From Rehaibacterium terrae (GTDB taxonomy: Bacteria; Pseudomonadota; Gammaproteobacteria; Xanthomonadales; Xanthomonadaceae), in the NCBI RefSeq assembly GCF_014202935.1, contig NZ_JACHHX010000004.1, forward strand, positions 181,751 through 215,103: DNA of 33,353 bases. Reading direction: 5' to 3'. Under the pieces are notes generated by a model. The model had not been told where the DNA came from. It saw only the letters and a list, made by a program, of their open reading frames with translations, and ran no database searches. Position 1 is the stretch's first letter. Every line of letters starts with the position of its first letter. This document shows, in pieces, positions 32,171 to 33,353 of this stretch. Position numbers and translations under genes: made by a program.

Positions 32171-32330
32171 GGCGGGACTCGGGGCTCGGGACTCGGGAGA
32201 GCAGTTCAGAGCCGTCATTCCCGCGGAAGCGGGAATCCAGCGCCTTGCACCGCCCCGCAGCCCGGATCAAGCGAAGCCGAATCCGGGATGCCGACCCCGC
32301 TCTGCCCCCGCAATGACCAGGCACCCCCGC
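32171..32330. repeat. Composite palindromic repeat cluster between smpB and ssrA
   Basis: GGGACTC-type tandem units (32174-32198) are followed by CGTCATTCCCGCGGAAGCGG ending in GAATCCAG (32213-32240), with an 8-bp ATTCCCGC/GCGGGAAT hairpin. Next is CCCGGAT...ATCCGGG (32261-32287) and then CCCCGCAATGAC. These are family-typical dispersed intergenic repeats; the first part matches the cluster at 7196-7312. Confidence 0.7.
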
Positions 32331-32385
32331 CGTCGAACCATCGCGCCCCACCTGAACCCCCGGCGACGCATCCACCGCGTCCGCC

Positions 32386-32414
32386 TTGTGAACGCCCCAC
32401 CGCGCCCCTACACT
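32386..32414 (+). promoter_or_regulatory. Sigma-70 promoter candidate for ssrA
   Basis: TTGTGA (32386-32391), 17 bp, TACACT (32409-32414) has optimal spacing and 4/6 matches in each element. Transcription would start near 32421, giving a short 5' leader for RNase P to remove at the mature end (32439). Confidence 0.5.
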
Positions 32415-32438
32415 TGCCCTCGACGGACGATTTCCCCC

Positions 32439-32792
32439 GGGGGTGTCCTGGCTTCGACGGGGGTCACGAAATCGACCGGCGCATGCCGAGGGGGCAGCTT
32501 TCCTCGTTAATCCAGCGGCAAACTCATAGTTGCCAACGACGACAACTACGCTCTGGCCGCCTAAGGCCTAGCCCCGAACCCACTTGTGCCCGTGCTCGTG
32601 GATGTAGGGTCATCATCACGGGATCGCCGATGGTGGTTGCCTGTCAGCCATCGGTCAACCCAGAACAGGCTGGTTCTTCGGCGCGCTTCGCACACCGTGC
32701 TGCCGCAGGACGAGACCCAACGGTGAGCTAAGCATGTAGGGCCGGAGACGTAGGGCTCTCGGACGGGGGTTCAACTCCCCCCACCTCCACCA
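32439..32792 (+). ncRNA. ssrA: Transfer-messenger RNA (tmRNA)
   Basis: tmRNA of about 354 nt that rescues ribosomes stalled on broken mRNA and tags the product for proteolysis. The 5' end GGGGGTG pairs with CACCTCC just before the encoded 3' ACCA, forming the 7-bp acceptor stem. The tRNA-like domain has GGCTTCGACGG at the 5' side and the T arm GGGGGTTCAACTCCCCC at the 3' side. The reading frame resumes at GCC (32532) and encodes ANDDNYALAA before TAA (32562-32564). Paired segments between, such as GCCGATGG/CCATCGGT, fit the pseudoknot region. smpB lies upstream and a strong terminator follows. Confidence 0.98.
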
Positions 32793-32798
32793 ATAACG

Positions 32799-32829
32799 AA
32801 ACCCCAACCGTTCTCGGTTGGGGTTTTTT
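32799..32829 (+). terminator. Rho-independent terminator after ssrA
   Basis: A near-perfect 11-bp stem, AACCCCAACCG / CGGTTGGGGTT with a ttct loop, runs directly into six T. It is the strongest intrinsic terminator in the window. Confidence 0.93.
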
Positions 32830-33078
32830 CTTGCCGGATCGTGCTGGCTCCCGCGTGTTCGCGGGGATTCCTGCGGATGCCTGCGGACTTCGCTGGTCAG
32901 CTCATGGCCCGTCCAGGGCCACCTTCCTCTCTCTCCCGGCCATTTTTCTCTCCGGCCTGGCTCCCCCGGACACGCCCGAAGTCCGCAAAGGCCGCGAACA
33001 CGGCCATTACAAATCAATGCGTTACGCACGGACGAATCGAGCGGTTGGATTGCGGCACTGGATGGAGAAGGACACAAC
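32830..33078. other. Gene-free stretch between ssrA and antitoxin gene
   Basis: About 250 bases (311 to the next start codon) without a credible gene. Overlapping short frames exist on both strands with no family resemblance. A TGGCCC/GGGCCA hairpin lies near 32905-32921. This may be the edge of DNA integrated at ssrA, but no integrase or direct repeat of the tmRNA end is visible within the window. Confidence 0.5.
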
Positions 33079-33108
33079 TTGTCAGGACAATGTCCGGACG
33101 CCTACAAT
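33079..33108 (+). promoter_or_regulatory. Promoter with overlapping palindromes before antitoxin
   Basis: TTGTCA (33079-33084), 18 bp, TACAAT (33103-33108) is a good sigma-70 promoter. The spacer carries TTGTC-AG-GACAA (33079-33090) and the overlapping GGACA-A-TGTCC (33085-33095), followed by GGAC. Such symmetry across a promoter suits autorepression by a ribbon-helix-helix antitoxin. Confidence 0.6.
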
Positions 33109-33140
33109 AAGGGCATCCAAGATCAGTCCGGAGGGGCGCC

Positions 33141-33353
33141 ATGAGCACCCTGAATCTTTCCAAGACCGAACGCATTGACGTCCGCGCCAGCGCGCCGGTC
33201 AAGCAACTGCTGCAGGAAGCCGCACGCGCCTGCCACAAGAACGTCAGCGAGTTCCTGCTCGACGCGGGCGTGACGGCGGCCGCGCAGACTTTGGCGGATC
33301 GTCGCCAGTTCGTGCTCGACGAGACGCAGTGGCAGGCCTTCCAGGAGGCGCTG
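33141..33353 (+). CDS. DUF1778/TacA-like antitoxin, truncated by window end
   Basis: The first 71 codons of a gene that runs off the right edge without a stop. The ATG at 33141 has GGAGGGG 5 bases upstream. The N-terminal half fits a ribbon-helix-helix DNA-binding fold (TERIDVRASAPVKQLLQEAA, CHKNVSEFLLDAGVTAAAQ). The second half, LADRRQFVLDETQWQAFQEAL, is the C-terminal block typical of DUF1778 antitoxins, which neutralise GNAT acetyltransferase toxins (TacT type). Full-length family members are about 90 aa. A toxin gene would be expected just beyond the window; it cannot be seen here. Confidence 0.85.
   Translation, partial: MSTLNLSKTERIDVRASAPVKQLLQEAARACHKNVSEFLLDAGVTAAAQTLADRRQFVLDETQWQAFQEAL

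Noticed and set aside
32830-33140. Small frames after ssrA as genes (several overlapping on both strands)
   Set aside because: They overlap each other and the antitoxin promoter, lack ribosome binding sites and show no family motif.

Overview
The window is a GC-rich chromosomal segment (by eye roughly two thirds G+C) from a gammaproteobacterium of the Xanthomonadaceae/Lysobacteraceae group. Three things point there: a complete rpf (DSF quorum-sensing) block of rpfB, rpfF, rpfC and rpfG; the neighbourhood lysS-prfB-recJ-rpfE-greA-carB-carA-dapB-dnaJ-dnaK-grpE-hrcA-recN-fur-bamE-ratA-smpB-ssrA, a gene order familiar from xanthomonads; and short palindromic repeats of the kind scattered between genes in that family. 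I cannot name the genus.

Left part (1-7200) is the signalling block. RpfB (fatty acyl-CoA ligase) and RpfF (DSF synthase) are on the plus strand. The hybrid sensor kinase RpfC and the HD-GYP response regulator RpfG are on the minus strand as a tight rpfG-rpfC pair. A small PilZ-domain gene lies antisense between rpfB and rpfF. A divergent NTF2-like secreted or lipoprotein candidate precedes rpfB. Together these make, sense and transduce DSF into c-di-GMP turnover. A GGDEF diguanylate cyclase further along (20944-22365) adds a synthase to the same window.

Middle part (7320-22365) is mostly minus-strand housekeeping: lysS, prfB (with its programmed +1 frameshift), recJ, rpfE, greA, carB, an S9 prolyl-oligopeptidase-type secreted peptidase lying between carB and carA, carA with a strongly structured leader, dapB, and the diguanylate cyclase. 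Several junctions are ATGA overlaps (carB/greA, rpfE/recJ), so translation is probably coupled.

Right part (22470-32829) holds the heat-shock operon hrcA-grpE-dnaK-dnaJ (minus) with sigma-32-like promoters before hrcA and dnaK, recN (plus), fur (minus) divergent from bamE (plus), an unrecognised membrane-anchored acidic protein after bamE, ratA-rnfH (minus), smpB (plus) and the tmRNA gene ssrA with a strong intrinsic terminator. SmpB and tmRNA, the two partners of ribosome rescue, are side by side.

The last 0.5 kb, beyond ssrA (a classic integration target), looks like accessory DNA. It has a gene-free stretch, then a promoter with overlapping palindromes, then the 5' part of a DUF1778/TacA-like antitoxin gene that runs off the window. 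No tRNA, rRNA, CRISPR array, insertion sequence or transposase was seen.
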